DNA from: Janthinobacterium sp. FW305-129
GTDB lineage: Bacteria; Pseudomonadota; Gammaproteobacteria; Burkholderiales; Burkholderiaceae_D
Length of the DNA stretch: 64,000 bases
Assembly: GCF_020858115.1 (NCBI RefSeq)
Contig: NZ_JACYMM010000001.1
Location: 1-64,000, forward strand
Reading direction: 5' to 3'
This document shows positions 26,718 to 38,150 of this stretch, one piece after another. Within the stretch, counting starts at the first letter, position 1; each line of letters starts with the position of its first letter. Below the pieces are notes generated by a model. The model saw only the letters and a list, made by a program, of their open reading frames with translations, was not told the origin of the DNA and did not search any database. The position numbers and the translations under genes were made by a program.

Positions 26718-27026
26718 ATGCATGACGATCTTGTGCAACAAATCAAGCGCGACCCCAATTATCATCAGCTGCTCAAGGTGCGCTCGCGCTTCGGCTGGGC
26801 CCTGACGGGCCTGATGATGCTGGTGTATTACGGCTACATCCTGCTGATCGCGTTCGACAAGGAATTTCTTGCCGCCAAAACCGGCGCGGGGGTGATGACC
26901 TGGGGCATGCCGATCGGCCTGTTCGTCATCGTGTTTACCGTGGTGATCACCGGCATCTACGTGCGCCGCGCCAACAAGCAATTCGACGACCTGACCAGCG
27001 CCATCCAGGCACGGGTGCAAGCATGA
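26718..27026 (+). CDS. yjcH: DUF485 membrane protein, YjcH
   Basis: Inner-membrane protein of 102 residues with two membrane helices ([18 protein letters not shown] and [19 protein letters not shown]). It belongs to the DUF485/YjcH family, which is almost always encoded before the acetate permease ActP. GGAGG lies upstream of the ATG and the stop overlaps the actP start by 4 bp (ATGA). It probably assists or is regulated with acetate uptake. Confidence 0.93.
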   Translation: MHDDLVQQIKRDPNYHQLLKVRSRFGWALTGLMMLVYYGYILLIAFDKEFLAAKTGAGVMTWGMPIGLFVIVFTVVITGIYVRRANKQFDDLTSAIQARVQA

Positions 27027-28708
27027 ACGGCGCCGTATTGACGCAACGCAAACTTCCCTGCCTGGCAGCGCTGGCCTTGCTGGCGGGCGCCAGCGGCAGC
27101 GTGCTGGCGGCCGGCGCCGACCTGGGCCAGGCCGTCAAGCAGCCCACCAACTGGACGGCCATCATCATGTTCGCCGTCTTCGTCATCTTCACCCTGTTCG
27201 TCACCAAGTGGGCGGCCAAGAAGACCAAGTCGGCCTCCGATTTCTACACGGCGGGCGGCGGCATCACGGGCTTCCAGAACGGCCTGGCCATCGCGGGCGA
27301 CTATATGTCGGCCGCCTCGTTCCTCGGCATTTCCGCCGCCGTCTTTTTGAACGGCTATGATGGCCTGATCTACGCCATCGGCTTTCTCGTCGGCTGGCCC
27401 GTCATCACCTTTCTGATGGCCGAGCGCCTGCGCAACCTGGGCCGCTACACCTTTGCCGACGTGGCCGCCTACCGCTTCAAGCAGGCGCCGATCCGCATTT
27501 TCTCGGCCTCCGGCACCCTCGTCGTCGTGGCCTTTTACCTGATCGCGCAGATGGTGGGCGCGGGCCAGCTGATCAAGCTGCTGTTCGGCCTCGAATACTG
27601 GATCGCCGTCGTCCTGGTCGGTACCTTGATGATGATCTACGTGCTGTTTGGCGGCATGACGGCCACCACCTGGGTGCAGATCATCAAGGCCGTGATGCTG
27701 CTCGGCGGCGCTACCTTCATGGCCGTGGCCGTGCTGGCGCAGTTCAACTTCAGCCCGGAAGCGCTGTTCGCCAAGTCCGTGGACGTGCATGCCACCAAGG
27801 AAGCCATCATGGGCCCCGGTTCCTTCATCAAGGACCCGATCTCGGCCATCTCGTTCGGCATGGCGCTGATGTTCGGCACGGCCGGCCTGCCGCACATCCT
27901 GATGCGTTTCTTCACGGTACCGAGCGCCAAGGAAGCGCGCAAGTCCGTGTTCTGGGCCACCACCTGGATCGCCTATTTCTACATTTTGACCTTCATCATC
28001 GGCTTTGGCGCCATCGTGCTGGTAAGCACCAATCCCGAGTTCAAGGATGCGGCCGGTAAATTGCTGGGCGGGAACAACATGGCGGCCGTGCACCTGGCCA
28101 AGGCCGTGGGCGGCAACGTCTTCCTCGGCTTCATGTCGGCGGTCGCGTTTGCCACCATTCTGGCTGTCGTGGCGGGCCTGACCCTGTCGGGCGCGTCGGC
28201 CGTGTCGCACGATCTGTATGCCACCGTCATCAAGAAGGGCAAGGCCACGGGCGCCAACGAGTTGAAGGTGTCGCGCGTGACGACCATCGTGCTGGGCATC
28301 ATCGCCGTGGTACTGGGCATTGCCTTTGAAAAGCAGAACATCGCCTTCATGGTGTCGCTGGCCTTCGCCATTGCCGCCTCGGCCAACTTCCCCGTGCTGT
28401 TCATGTCGGTGCTGTGGAAAGACTGCACCACGCGGGGCGCCACCATCGGCGGCTTCCTGGGCTTGACCACGGCCGTCGCGCTGACGGTGGTGTCGAAGTC
28501 CGTGTGGGTCGACGTGCTCGGCCATGGCGAAGCGCTGTTCCCGTACGCTTCGCCGGCGCTGTTCTCGATGACGGCGGGCTTCGTCGGCATCTGGCTGTTC
28601 TCGGTGCTCGACAAGAGCCCGCGCGCGCGCATCGACCGGGCCGGCTATGAAGCGCAGCAAATGCGTTCGGAAACGGGCATCGGCGCGGCAGGCGCCAGCG
28701 CGCATTGA
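27023..28708 (+). CDS. actP: Cation/acetate symporter ActP
   Basis: Sodium:solute symporter of 561 residues taking up acetate and short carboxylates. A signal-like first helix ([18 protein letters not shown]) is followed by about 13 membrane helices. Family motifs include [20 protein letters not shown] with [15 protein letters not shown], and [13 protein letters not shown]. It is translationally coupled to yjcH and followed by a terminator hairpin. Confidence 0.95.
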   Translation: MNGAVLTQRKLPCLAALALLAGASGSVLAAGADLGQAVKQPTNWTAIIMFAVFVIFTLFVTKWAAKKTKSASDFYTAGGGITGFQNGLAIAGDYMSAASFLGISAAVFLNGYDGLIYAIGFLVGWPVITFLMAERLRNLGRYTFADVAAYRFKQAPIRIFSASGTLVVVAFYLIAQMVGAGQLIKLLFGLEYWIAVVLVGTLMMIYVLFGGMTATTWVQIIKAVMLLGGATFMAVAVLAQFNFSPEALFAKSVDVHATKEAIMGPGSFIKDPISAISFGMALMFGTAGLPHILMRFFTVPSAKEARKSVFWATTWIAYFYILTFIIGFGAIVLVSTNPEFKDAAGKLLGGNNMAAVHLAKAVGGNVFLGFMSAVAFATILAVVAGLTLSGASAVSHDLYATVIKKGKATGANELKVSRVTTIVLGIIAVVLGIAFEKQNIAFMVSLAFAIAASANFPVLFMSVLWKDCTTRGATIGGFLGLTTAVALTVVSKSVWVDVLGHGEALFPYASPALFSMTAGFVGIWLFSVLDKSPRARIDRAGYEAQQMRSETGIGAAGASAH

Positions 28709-28731
28709 TGTTGTAGGTAATTACTGCAGGA

Positions 28732-28765
28732 AACAATGCCCGGTTCGCCGGGCATTGTTGTTTTT
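28732..28765. terminator. Terminator between actP and nsrR
   Basis: A perfect 12-bp stem, AACAATGCCCGG at 28732-28743 and CCGGGCATTGTT at 28748-28759, has a stable TTCG tetraloop and is followed by GTTTTT. It sits between convergent genes and may serve both directions, although the T tract favours actP. Confidence 0.88.
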
Positions 28766-28774
28766 GGCGCGCGC

Positions 28775-29230
28775 TTATTTGGCCACGCGCAGGGGAATCA
28801 CGCCCGCCGCCAGCGCCGGTGCGCCCGGCGCCGCTTCGAGTATCGAGGCCAGGGTCACCGTGTCGAGCACGGCCAGGAAGGCGGCCGTGGCCTGGCCCAG
28901 CTTGGCTTTCAGCAGGCAATCGGGCGTCAGCGGGCAGGTATTGTTTTCCTTGTTAAAACATTCCGCCATGAAAAAATCGTTTTCCGTTTCGCGCACGACG
29001 GTGCCGATATTGATCTCGGCCGGGTCGCGCGCCAGGCGCAGGCCGCCGTTGCGTCCACGCACGGTTTCCACGATGCCCGACAGGCCCAGCTGGTGCACCA
29101 CCTTCATCAGATGATTCTTCGAAATCGCGTGCAGGTCGGCGATATCCTGGATGGTGACGAGGCGGTCGCGGTGCACGCCCAGATACATCAGGGTGCGCAG
29201 GGTGTAGTCGGTGTAGGCAGTCAGTCGCAT
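28775..29230 (-). CDS. nsrR: Rrf2-family nitric-oxide-sensing repressor NsrR
   Basis: Iron-sulfur repressor of 151 residues. The start MRLTAYTDYTLRTLMYLGVH and the HTH segment (IQDIADLHAISKNHLMKVVH) are typical of NsrR. Cys91, Cys99 and Cys105 can ligate the cluster that nitric oxide destroys; the first spacing is seven residues, longer than I remember for well-studied NsrRs. It presumably represses hemerythrin-hmp through the operator at 24881-24903. IscR is an alternative Rrf2 family, but context and N-terminus favour NsrR. Confidence 0.93.
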   Translation of the reverse strand: MRLTAYTDYTLRTLMYLGVHRDRLVTIQDIADLHAISKNHLMKVVHQLGLSGIVETVRGRNGGLRLARDPAEINIGTVVRETENDFFMAECFNKENNTCPLTPDCLLKAKLGQATAAFLAVLDTVTLASILEAAPGAPALAAGVIPLRVAK

Positions 29231-29385
29231 GGGGTTCGTTCATAAGATGTGGATTACATCCTTGTTTCAGCCGCCAGCATACAGGAGAGGGCCGGCCCTG
29301 TGTGTTGCCTCTGTGTGTTGCCTGTGTATGGCGCCGTCACTTTTCAGCCTCGAAAGACAAAAGTTGATTGCCTTTCGCTTAAATG

Positions 29386-29400
29386 CGTAGTAAATTTTCA
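29386..29400. promoter_or_regulatory. HexR-like operator 1 upstream of ppc
   Basis: CGTAGTAAATTTTCA agrees at 13 of 15 positions with the HexR motif TGTARTWWWWYTACA as I remember it. It shares the 10-mer TAGTAAATTT, in opposite orientation, with the second site about 100 bp downstream. Confidence 0.45.
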
Positions 29401-29493
29401 TATTGTTGCCCTGGCAAACAGCTCGCAAGCCCCTGCTGAACCCTTTAGGCATGGATTTTATTGATGAAAATCAAGAGGATGGTGAAGCAATAA

Positions 29494-29508
29494 GGTAAAT
29501 TTACTACA
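29494..29508. promoter_or_regulatory. HexR-like operator 2 upstream of ppc
   Basis: Read on the minus strand, TGTAGTAAATTTACC agrees at 14 of 15 positions with TGTARTWWWWYTACA. It lies about 92 bp before the ppc start. HexR is the RpiR-family regulator of central carbon metabolism responding to KDPG; its gene is not in the window. Confidence 0.5.
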
Positions 29509-29599
29509 AAAATCGGATGATGGGCGTTTCCCGGGGCCGGGGAGCGCGTACTACGCAATCTGTGCGGTGCCGCCGTGGCCGCCCCAGGAAATGAATACC

Positions 29600-32353
<2,754 letters not shown>

Positions 32354-32385
32354 TTGATTCATTCAAACAATATCAAGGAGACAGC

Positions 32386-33396
32386 ATGACCATCAAAGTT
32401 GCCATCAATGGCTATGGCCGCATCGGCCGCAACGTCTTGCGCGCGTTTTATGAAGGCGGCAAGCAGCAGGATATCGAGATCGTCGCCATCAATGACCTGG
32501 GCGACGCCAAGTCGAATGCGCATCTGACGCGCTACGACACGGTGCACGGCAAGTTTCCCGGCGTCGTCACCATCGATGGCGAGAACATGCTCGTCAACGG
32601 CGACCGCATCCGCGTCTTCGCGCAGCGCGACCCGGCCCTGATTCCGTGGGGCGAGCTCGGTGTCGACGTCGTGCTCGAATGCACGGGTTTCTTCACGACC
32701 AAGGAAAAAGCCTCGGCCCACCTGAAGGGCGGGGCAAAGAAAGTCATCATTTCCGCGCCGGGCGGCAAGGATGTCGATGCCACCATCGTGTTTGGCGTCA
32801 ACCAGCACGTGCTGAAAGCCACGGACACGGTCATCTCGAATGCCTCGTGCACGACGAATTGCCTCGCGCCATTAGTCAAACCGCTCAACGACGCCATCGG
32901 CATCGAATCGGGCCTGATGACCACCGTGCACGCCTACACGAACGACCAGGTCTTGTCCGACGTGATGCATGAAGACTTGCGCCGCGCCCGCTCGGCCACG
33001 CATTCGATGATCCCCACCAAGACGGGCGCGGCGGCCGCCGTCGGCCTCGTCTTGCCGGAACTGAATGGCAAGCTCGATGGTTTCGCCGTGCGCGTGCCGA
33101 CGATTAACGTCTCGCTGGTCGACCTGTCCTTTATTTCCAAGCGCGACACCACGGTCGAGGAAGTCAACGCCTTGCTGAAAGCGGCGTCGGAAGGCGCGCT
33201 GAAAGGCATTCTCACTTACCAGACGGAACCGCTCGTTTCCATCGATTTCAACCATAACCCGGCCTCGTCGAACTTCGATTCCACACTGACCAAGGTCTCG
33301 GGCCGCCTCGTGAAAGTGTCTTCGTGGTACGACAACGAGTGGGGTTTCTCGAACCGCATGCTCGACACCACGGTCGCCCTGATGGCGGCCAAGTAA
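32386..33396 (+). CDS. gap: Glyceraldehyde-3-phosphate dehydrogenase, type I
   Basis: Glycolytic enzyme oxidising glyceraldehyde-3-phosphate to 1,3-bisphosphoglycerate with NAD+; 336 residues. The N-terminal NAD-binding [12 protein letters not shown] motif, the catalytic Cys155 in [12 protein letters not shown] and the partner His182 ([10 protein letters not shown]) are present. The C-terminal [12 protein letters not shown] is typical. AAGGAGA precedes the start at good spacing. It sits between ppc and pyk. Confidence 0.97.
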   Translation: MTIKVAINGYGRIGRNVLRAFYEGGKQQDIEIVAINDLGDAKSNAHLTRYDTVHGKFPGVVTIDGENMLVNGDRIRVFAQRDPALIPWGELGVDVVLECTGFFTTKEKASAHLKGGAKKVIISAPGGKDVDATIVFGVNQHVLKATDTVISNASCTTNCLAPLVKPLNDAIGIESGLMTTVHAYTNDQVLSDVMHEDLRRARSATHSMIPTKTGAAAAVGLVLPELNGKLDGFAVRVPTINVSLVDLSFISKRDTTVEEVNALLKAASEGALKGILTYQTEPLVSIDFNHNPASSNFDSTLTKVSGRLVKVSSWYDNEWGFSNRMLDTTVALMAAK

Positions 33397-33486
33397 GAAG
33401 AACCAGCGCTGATCCAGCGCACCAGGACGGCCGGCCCACAAGGCCGGCCCTTGCAGCAGCACGAACCTTATAGAAAGCAGCACACC

Positions 33487-34947
33487 ATGACCATGCAAGT
33501 ACAGCAACGCGCCACCAAGATCGTTTCCACCATCGGCCCCGCTTCGAACGATATCGATACCCTGGTCCGCATGTTCAAGGCCGGCGTCGACGTCGTGCGC
33601 CTGAACTTCTCGCATGGCAAGGCGCAAGACCATATCGACCGCGCCCGCATGGTGCGCGAAGCGGCAGCCCTGTGCGGCCGCGAAGTGGCCATCATGGCCG
33701 ACTTGCAAGGCCCGAAGATTCGTGTCGGCAAGTTTGAAGAAGGCAAGATTTTCCTGGAAAACGGCGCCAAGTTCATCCTCGACGCGAAATGGGGCGAAAA
33801 CGGCGAACTGGGCAACATCGAACGCTGCGGCCTCGACTACAAGGAATTGCCGCGCGATTTGCGCGCCGCTGACGTATTGTTGCTCAACGACGGCCTCATC
33901 GTCTTGACGGTCGACAAGGTCGTCGGCAGCGAAATCCACACGACCGTCAAGATTGGTGGCGAATTGTCGAACAACAAGGGCATCAACCGCCAGGGCGGCG
34001 GCTTGTCGGCCCCGGCCCTGACGGCGAAGGACATGGAAGACGTGAAAACGGCGATGAGCTTCCAGGCCGATTACGTGGCCGTCTCGTTCCCGAAAAACGC
34101 CACCGACATGGTCATGGCGCGCCAGCTTGCGAATATCGCGGGCGAAGCATGGGATCACAAGCCGATGATGATCGCCAAGATCGAGCGCGCGGAAGCCATT
34201 CCCGCGCTGCAAGAAATCCTCGACGCGTCCGACGGCATCATGGTGGCGCGCGGCGACCTGGCCGTCGAGGTGGGCAACGCGGCCGTGCCGGCCTTGCAAA
34301 AGCGCATGATCAAGATGGCGCGCGCGTCGAACAAGCTGGCGATCACGGCCACGCAGATGATGGAATCGATGATCGTCAACGCCGTCCCGACCCGCGCGGA
34401 AGTGTCCGACGTGGCCAATGCCGTGCTCGATGGCACGGACGCCGTCATGACGTCGGCGGAAACGGCCTCGGGCCGCTACCCGATCGAAACGGTGGAAGCG
34501 ATGGCCGCCATCTGCCTGGACGCGGAAAAGTGGGATACCTGCAAGCTCGATGCCGATTTCCTCAACGCCACGTTCTCGCGCATCGACCAGTCGATCGCCT
34601 ATGGCGCCCTGTTTACGGCCCATCACTTGCGCGTGAAGGCGATTGCCACCCTGACGGAATCGGGTTCTACGGCCCTGTGGATGAGCCGCTGCAACATCGA
34701 CATCCCCATCGTCGCGCTGACCCCCAGCGTGGGCACGCGCCGCAAGCTGGCCCTGTACCGCAACGTCAGCACCCTGGAACTGACGTCGGGCACGGACCGC
34801 GACAAGGTCTTGCAGCAGGCGGAAGACTTGCTGCTGGAGCATAAAGTCGTGGCCAAGGGCGACACCGTCGTGCTGACCTGGGGCGAGCCGATGGGCAAGG
34901 TGGGCGGCACGAACGCGCTGAAAATCATGAAGATCGGCCAGCACTGA
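33487..34947 (+). CDS. pyk: Pyruvate kinase
   Basis: Last glycolytic step, phosphoenolpyruvate plus ADP to pyruvate plus ATP; 486 residues. Motifs seen: TKIVSTIGPAS at the start, DLQGPKIRVG, MIAKIERAEAI containing the catalytic Lys, MVARGDLAVEVG and TATQMMESM. The ATG at 33487 gives the conserved N-terminus; an in-frame TTG at 33451 would add an atypical 12 residues. It lies 90 bp after gap. Its proximity to ppc, another PEP-consuming enzyme, is notable for control of the PEP node. Confidence 0.97.
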   Translation: MTMQVQQRATKIVSTIGPASNDIDTLVRMFKAGVDVVRLNFSHGKAQDHIDRARMVREAAALCGREVAIMADLQGPKIRVGKFEEGKIFLENGAKFILDAKWGENGELGNIERCGLDYKELPRDLRAADVLLLNDGLIVLTVDKVVGSEIHTTVKIGGELSNNKGINRQGGGLSAPALTAKDMEDVKTAMSFQADYVAVSFPKNATDMVMARQLANIAGEAWDHKPMMIAKIERAEAIPALQEILDASDGIMVARGDLAVEVGNAAVPALQKRMIKMARASNKLAITATQMMESMIVNAVPTRAEVSDVANAVLDGTDAVMTSAETASGRYPIETVEAMAAICLDAEKWDTCKLDADFLNATFSRIDQSIAYGALFTAHHLRVKAIATLTESGSTALWMSRCNIDIPIVALTPSVGTRRKLALYRNVSTLELTSGTDRDKVLQQAEDLLLEHKVVAKGDTVVLTWGEPMGKVGGTNALKIMKIGQH

Positions 34948-34956
34948 CCGATGACC

Positions 34957-34986
34957 GGCGGACGCCCGGCCTGCCGGACGTCCGCC
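34957..34986 (+). terminator. Hairpin downstream of pyk, no T tract
   Basis: Outer arms GGCGGACG (34957-34964) and CGTCCGCC (34979-34986) enclose inner arms CCGGC and GCCGG with a CT loop. The structure should be very stable but lacks a run of T, so it is a transcript-end protector or Rho-assisted terminator rather than a classic one. Confidence 0.5.
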
Positions 34987-35198
34987 GCGCTGGCCGCTCC
35001 GAATTTCCGGACGCGGCCGGCCCGGCCCTGATCTTGCCCGTCCTGGGCGCCCTGGCGCATTCCTGCGCATTGTTTGACATACATCATGGCCGTCAGCGCG
35101 GCGGTGTTGCCACGCCCCGTGGCCGGCCGGCTGGCGTTATCGGCTCCCGCGTGAGAATATGGATACTTTCCCATTTGGCAATTGAAAGAACCGTCAAG

Positions 35199-35609
35199 AT
35201 GAAACCCGGATATGCTGCCGTATTGATGCTCATGCTGGCTTGCCCGGCCCAGGCGTGGGCGCAGGACGCTTCATGCGATGCGGACGACCGCACGGCGGTG
35301 ACCTCGCTCGATGCACTTCCCGCCCAGGTGCAGGACTTGCTGGGGCGCGCCAGGCCGGGTGTTGCCGGTATCGCCGATGTTGGCGGAAAATTCAATCCGA
35401 GCGACGTCATCCTCGATCAGAGCGTGCCGATGCGCAGGCTGATTGGCGGCGCCGCAGGGCAGCGTTGCATCCGGCTGACGGTCGAATACGGCGGCGTGGG
35501 GCATGATCGGAAGACGCTGGAATACCATTTGATTGCGAATAACTGGATTCAGCTCAAGGGGGCGAATCCGGAACGGGCGCCAGCCGTTCTGCCCGCTGGC
35601 GTGCGCTGA
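35199..35609 (+). CDS. Secreted hypothetical protein
   Basis: Protein of 136 residues with a clear Sec signal peptide (YAAVLMLMLACPAQAWA before QDASCDADD). The mature part of about 115 residues has two cysteines (in ASCDADD and QRCIRLTVEYGG) that could form a disulphide. It contains a GVGHDRKTLEYHLI segment. I do not recognise the family. It stands alone, 250 bp after pyk, with an imperfect FNR-like box (35074-35087) in its upstream region. Confidence 0.7.
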   Translation: MKPGYAAVLMLMLACPAQAWAQDASCDADDRTAVTSLDALPAQVQDLLGRARPGVAGIADVGGKFNPSDVILDQSVPMRRLIGGAAGQRCIRLTVEYGGVGHDRKTLEYHLIANNWIQLKGANPERAPAVLPAGVR

Positions 35610-35662
35610 GCGCGCGCCAGGCTGGCGGCGCATGCCGTCCAATGAATTTGTCGGGAGTGACC

Positions 35663-36430
35663 GTGAAACCCAATGACATGCGCATCGCCTTGCTGATCGA
35701 TTGCGATAACGTGAGCAGCACCGCCGTGGAAGGCGTCCTTGCCGAACTGGCCAAACATGGCACGGTCAATGTGCGGCATGCGCACGGCGACTGGAAGAGC
35801 AGCTATCTGAGCGGCTGGGTGGAAAAACTCCACCCCAACGCCATCCGCCCCTTGCAGCAGTTCGCCTACACGAGCGGCAAGAACGCGACGGACGCCGCGA
35901 TGATCATCGATGCGATGGACTTGCTGTACAGCAAGAATGTCGACGGCTTCGCCCTGATGACGAGCGACAGCGATTTCACGCCGCTGGCCATGCGCATCCT
36001 CGAGAGCGGTTTGCCCGTCTTCGGCTTCGGCGAACGCAAAACGCCGCCGGCCTTCGTGCAGGCGTGCTCGCAGTTCATCTACATCGAAAACCTGGTGCCG
36101 GCGGCGCAAGCGGCGACGGGGCAGGCCACGGTCGAAGCCGTTCGTGACAGCGCCCTGATCGAGGATCCCGTCCTGACGCAGCTGTTGCTCAACGCCGTCA
36201 GCCAGACATCCGAGATCGACGGCTGGTCGCACCTGAGCAAGGTAGGCAAATACGTTTCCAATACCAGTTCCTTTTCACCCATCAATTACGGCTACAAGAA
36301 ACTCAGCGAAGTCCTGCGCGCGAGCGGCATGTTCGATATCGAGATGCGCAGCGATAATACCGCGATGTATGTCAAGCCCAGCATTGTGCGCCCGGCGCCG
36401 GCGCCGGCGAAACCCGCGCAAAAACGTTAA
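35663..36430 (+). CDS. NYN-domain protein with C-terminal OST-HTH/LOTUS domain
   Basis: Protein of 255 residues. Residues about 5-140 form a NYN (PIN-like) nuclease fold with acidic residues in IALLIDCDNVSS, KNATDAAMIIDAMDLLY and MTSDSDFTPLAMRI, as in LabA/MARF1-type proteins. Residues about 165-235 (LLLNAVSQTSEIDGWSHLSK to YGYKKLSEVLRASGMF) form an OST-HTH/LOTUS domain, an RNA-binding winged helix. This suggests RNA cleavage or surveillance, but no partner gene is adjacent. GGGAG lies seven bases before GTG 35663, the preferred start; an ATG at 35642 is in frame but lacks a ribosome site. The C-terminus is Pro/Ala/Lys-rich. Confidence 0.85.
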   Translation: MKPNDMRIALLIDCDNVSSTAVEGVLAELAKHGTVNVRHAHGDWKSSYLSGWVEKLHPNAIRPLQQFAYTSGKNATDAAMIIDAMDLLYSKNVDGFALMTSDSDFTPLAMRILESGLPVFGFGERKTPPAFVQACSQFIYIENLVPAAQAATGQATVEAVRDSALIEDPVLTQLLLNAVSQTSEIDGWSHLSKVGKYVSNTSSFSPINYGYKKLSEVLRASGMFDIEMRSDNTAMYVKPSIVRPAPAPAKPAQKR

Positions 36431-36511
36431 GCAGGCGCCGGACGCCGCGCTGAAACAACGGTTTCCTGCGATAGGCAGGCACCGGCATTGACGCCGGGGG
36501 CCAGGATTTGT

Positions 36512-36530
36512 GATAATGAGAATTATTATC
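36512..36530. promoter_or_regulatory. Fur box
   Basis: GATAATGAGAATTATTATC agrees at 17 of 19 positions with the Fur consensus and lies 38 bp before the ECF sigma start. It predicts iron repression of the sigma/FecR/receptor unit. Confidence 0.85.
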
Positions 36531-36568
36531 AATTAGTCGCGCCTTGCCTTGCGCGCATCGGAGTCCTA

Positions 36569-37075
36569 GTGAACATTGCGCAATCCGGCGAATCGGTCGC
36601 AGTCATCTACAGCAATCATCATGGCTGGCTGATGCGCTGGCTGCGCGCCAAGCTGCAGTGCGCCGACCATGCGGCCGACCTGGCGCAGGATACCTTCGTG
36701 CGCCTGCTGACGGCGCCGCCCGAGGGGCGGCAGAGCTTGCGCGAACCGCGCGCCTATCTGACCACCGTGGCGCAGCGCCTGCTGATCGACCATTACCGGC
36801 GCCTGTCGCTGGAGCAGGCGTGGCTGGAAACGCTGGCGCAGCAGCCCGATCTGCTGATGCAGTCGCCGGAAGAGCGCTTGCTGGTACTGGAAGCCTTGCA
36901 GCGCATCGATGCCATGCTCGACGGCTTGCCGCCGCTCGTGCGCAGCGCTTTTTTGCTGGCCCATGTCGACGGCATGGCGTACGGGGAAATCGCCCGGCGC
37001 CTGGCCGTGAGCGAGCGCAGCATCAAGCGCTACATGGTGCAGGCCTTCGAACGCTGCATCCTCTTGATCCTGTGA
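36569..37075 (+). CDS. ECF sigma factor, FecI-like
   Basis: Extracytoplasmic-function sigma factor of 168 residues. Region 2 is seen in AADLAQDTFVRLLT and AYLTTVAQRLLIDHYRR, region 4 in LPPLVRSAFLLAHVDGMAYG followed by EIARRLAVSERSIKRYM. GTG 36569 has GGAG about six bases upstream and gives a normal FecI N-terminus. It is directly followed by a FecR anti-sigma with a GTGA overlap and by a TonB receptor, the standard cell-surface signalling trio for a siderophore. Confidence 0.93.
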   Translation: MNIAQSGESVAVIYSNHHGWLMRWLRAKLQCADHAADLAQDTFVRLLTAPPEGRQSLREPRAYLTTVAQRLLIDHYRRLSLEQAWLETLAQQPDLLMQSPEERLLVLEALQRIDAMLDGLPPLVRSAFLLAHVDGMAYGEIARRLAVSERSIKRYMVQAFERCILLIL

Positions 37076-38049
37076 GCGCCAGCACGGCTGCCATCGACGC
37101 GCGCGCCGCCCGCGCGGCGGCGCAATGGCTGGTGCGCCTGCACGGGGGACCGTTGAACGTTGACGAACAGCAAGCGTTCCAGGACTGGCGCGCCAGCGAT
37201 CCCGCGCATGCAGCGGCCTGGCAGCGGGCCGAGCTCGTTTGCGGCACCCTGGCCAGCGTGCCGGCCGCGCTGCGCCAGACGGCGGAGGCGGCGCCGCAGT
37301 CGCCGCAGCGGCGCGCCGTGCTCTACGGCCTGGCCGGGCTGATCGCGGCCGGCCCGGCCCTGTGGCTGGCCAGCCAGTCGGCGCCCTGGCAAGCGTGGCG
37401 CGCCGGCATCCGCACGGCCAGGGGTGAAATCCGCCGCATGACCTTGCCCGATGGCACGCAACTGGCGCTCAATACGGACACGGCCATCGACGTGCGCTTT
37501 GACGGCGCGGCGCGGCTGGTGGTCTTGCATGCGGGCGAACTTCATGTTGCCACGGCGCATGACGGGGCCGTGCCGGCGCGCCCGTTCCTCGTGCGCAGCA
37601 GCAATGGCGCCGTGCGCGCGCTGGGCACGCACTTCAGCGTGCGCCAGGGCGGCAGCGTACTGGCGCCGCGCACCGAGGTGAGCGTCAGCGAGGGCGCCGT
37701 CGAGATCGCGCCATCGCAGGCGCCCGGCGGCTTGCGCAGGGTCGATGCGGGCCGGCAGGGCAGTTTCGACGACGTGGCCGTTTCCGCCTTGACGCCGCTG
37801 TCGCCCCATGCGGATGCCTGGCTGCGGGGCGTGCTGATCGCCGAGCGCATGCCGCTGGCCGAGGTGCTGGAACAGGTGGCGCGCTACCGCTACGGCGTGC
37901 TGCGCTGCGATCCGGCGCTGGCGGCCATGCCCGTGGACGGCATCTTCCAGTTGCACGACCCGGACAATATCCTGCTCCTGCTGCAACGTTCCCTGCCGAT
38001 CCGGCTGGCTCGGCGCACGCGCTACTGGATCAGTGTCGAGGCGGCGTAA
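37072..38049 (+). CDS. FecR-family anti-sigma/sigma regulator
   Basis: Inner-membrane regulator of 325 residues. The N-terminal cytoplasmic part has a DUF4880-type segment (AAQWLVRLHGGPL to FQDWRASDPAHAAAWQRAE). A single membrane helix follows (AVLYGLAGLIAAGPALWLA), then the periplasmic FecR domain (RRMTLPDGTQLALNTDTAID, then a SSNGAVRALGTHFSVR core). The start GTG overlaps the sigma stop by 4 bp. It relays the receptor signal through its periplasmic C-terminus. Confidence 0.93.
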   Translation: MSASTAAIDARAARAAAQWLVRLHGGPLNVDEQQAFQDWRASDPAHAAAWQRAELVCGTLASVPAALRQTAEAAPQSPQRRAVLYGLAGLIAAGPALWLASQSAPWQAWRAGIRTARGEIRRMTLPDGTQLALNTDTAIDVRFDGAARLVVLHAGELHVATAHDGAVPARPFLVRSSNGAVRALGTHFSVRQGGSVLAPRTEVSVSEGAVEIAPSQAPGGLRRVDAGRQGSFDDVAVSALTPLSPHADAWLRGVLIAERMPLAEVLEQVARYRYGVLRCDPALAAMPVDGIFQLHDPDNILLLLQRSLPIRLARRTRYWISVEAA

Positions 38050-38090
38050 GCCGATCAGCGCCGCCATGCGCATTTTCCCTGTCCCTTTTT

Positions 38091-38132
38091 TCGGATTGCT
38101 TCGTCATACAAGGTAGAGAACGAACAATCCGA
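38091..38132 (+). promoter_or_regulatory. Inverted repeat/hairpin in the TonB-receptor leader
   Basis: TCGGATTG (38091-38098) pairs perfectly with CAATCCGA (38125-38132). After a one-base bulge at 38099 the stem extends with TTCGT (38100-38104) and ACGAA (38120-38124), leaving a 15-base loop. It ends 18 bp before the receptor start and could be a regulator site or an RNA leader structure. Confidence 0.45.
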
Positions 38133-38150
38133 ACCATCGAAAGGGTTTAC

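Larger units (their letters stand above)
29231..29599. promoter_or_regulatory. Divergent nsrR/ppc regulatory region
   Basis: This 369-bp spacer holds no supportable gene. Near nsrR there is an inverted repeat AAGATGT (29244-29250) / ACATCCTT (29256-29263). Closer to ppc there are two HexR-like sites (29386-29400 and 29494-29508). A weak promoter TTGATT (29364-29369) with TAGTAA (29388-29393) would be covered by the first of these. The central part is AT-rich. Confidence 0.5.

Noticed and set aside
26957-28705. Minus-strand frame opposite actP
   Set aside because: Shadow of a highly conserved symporter; no recognisable domain.
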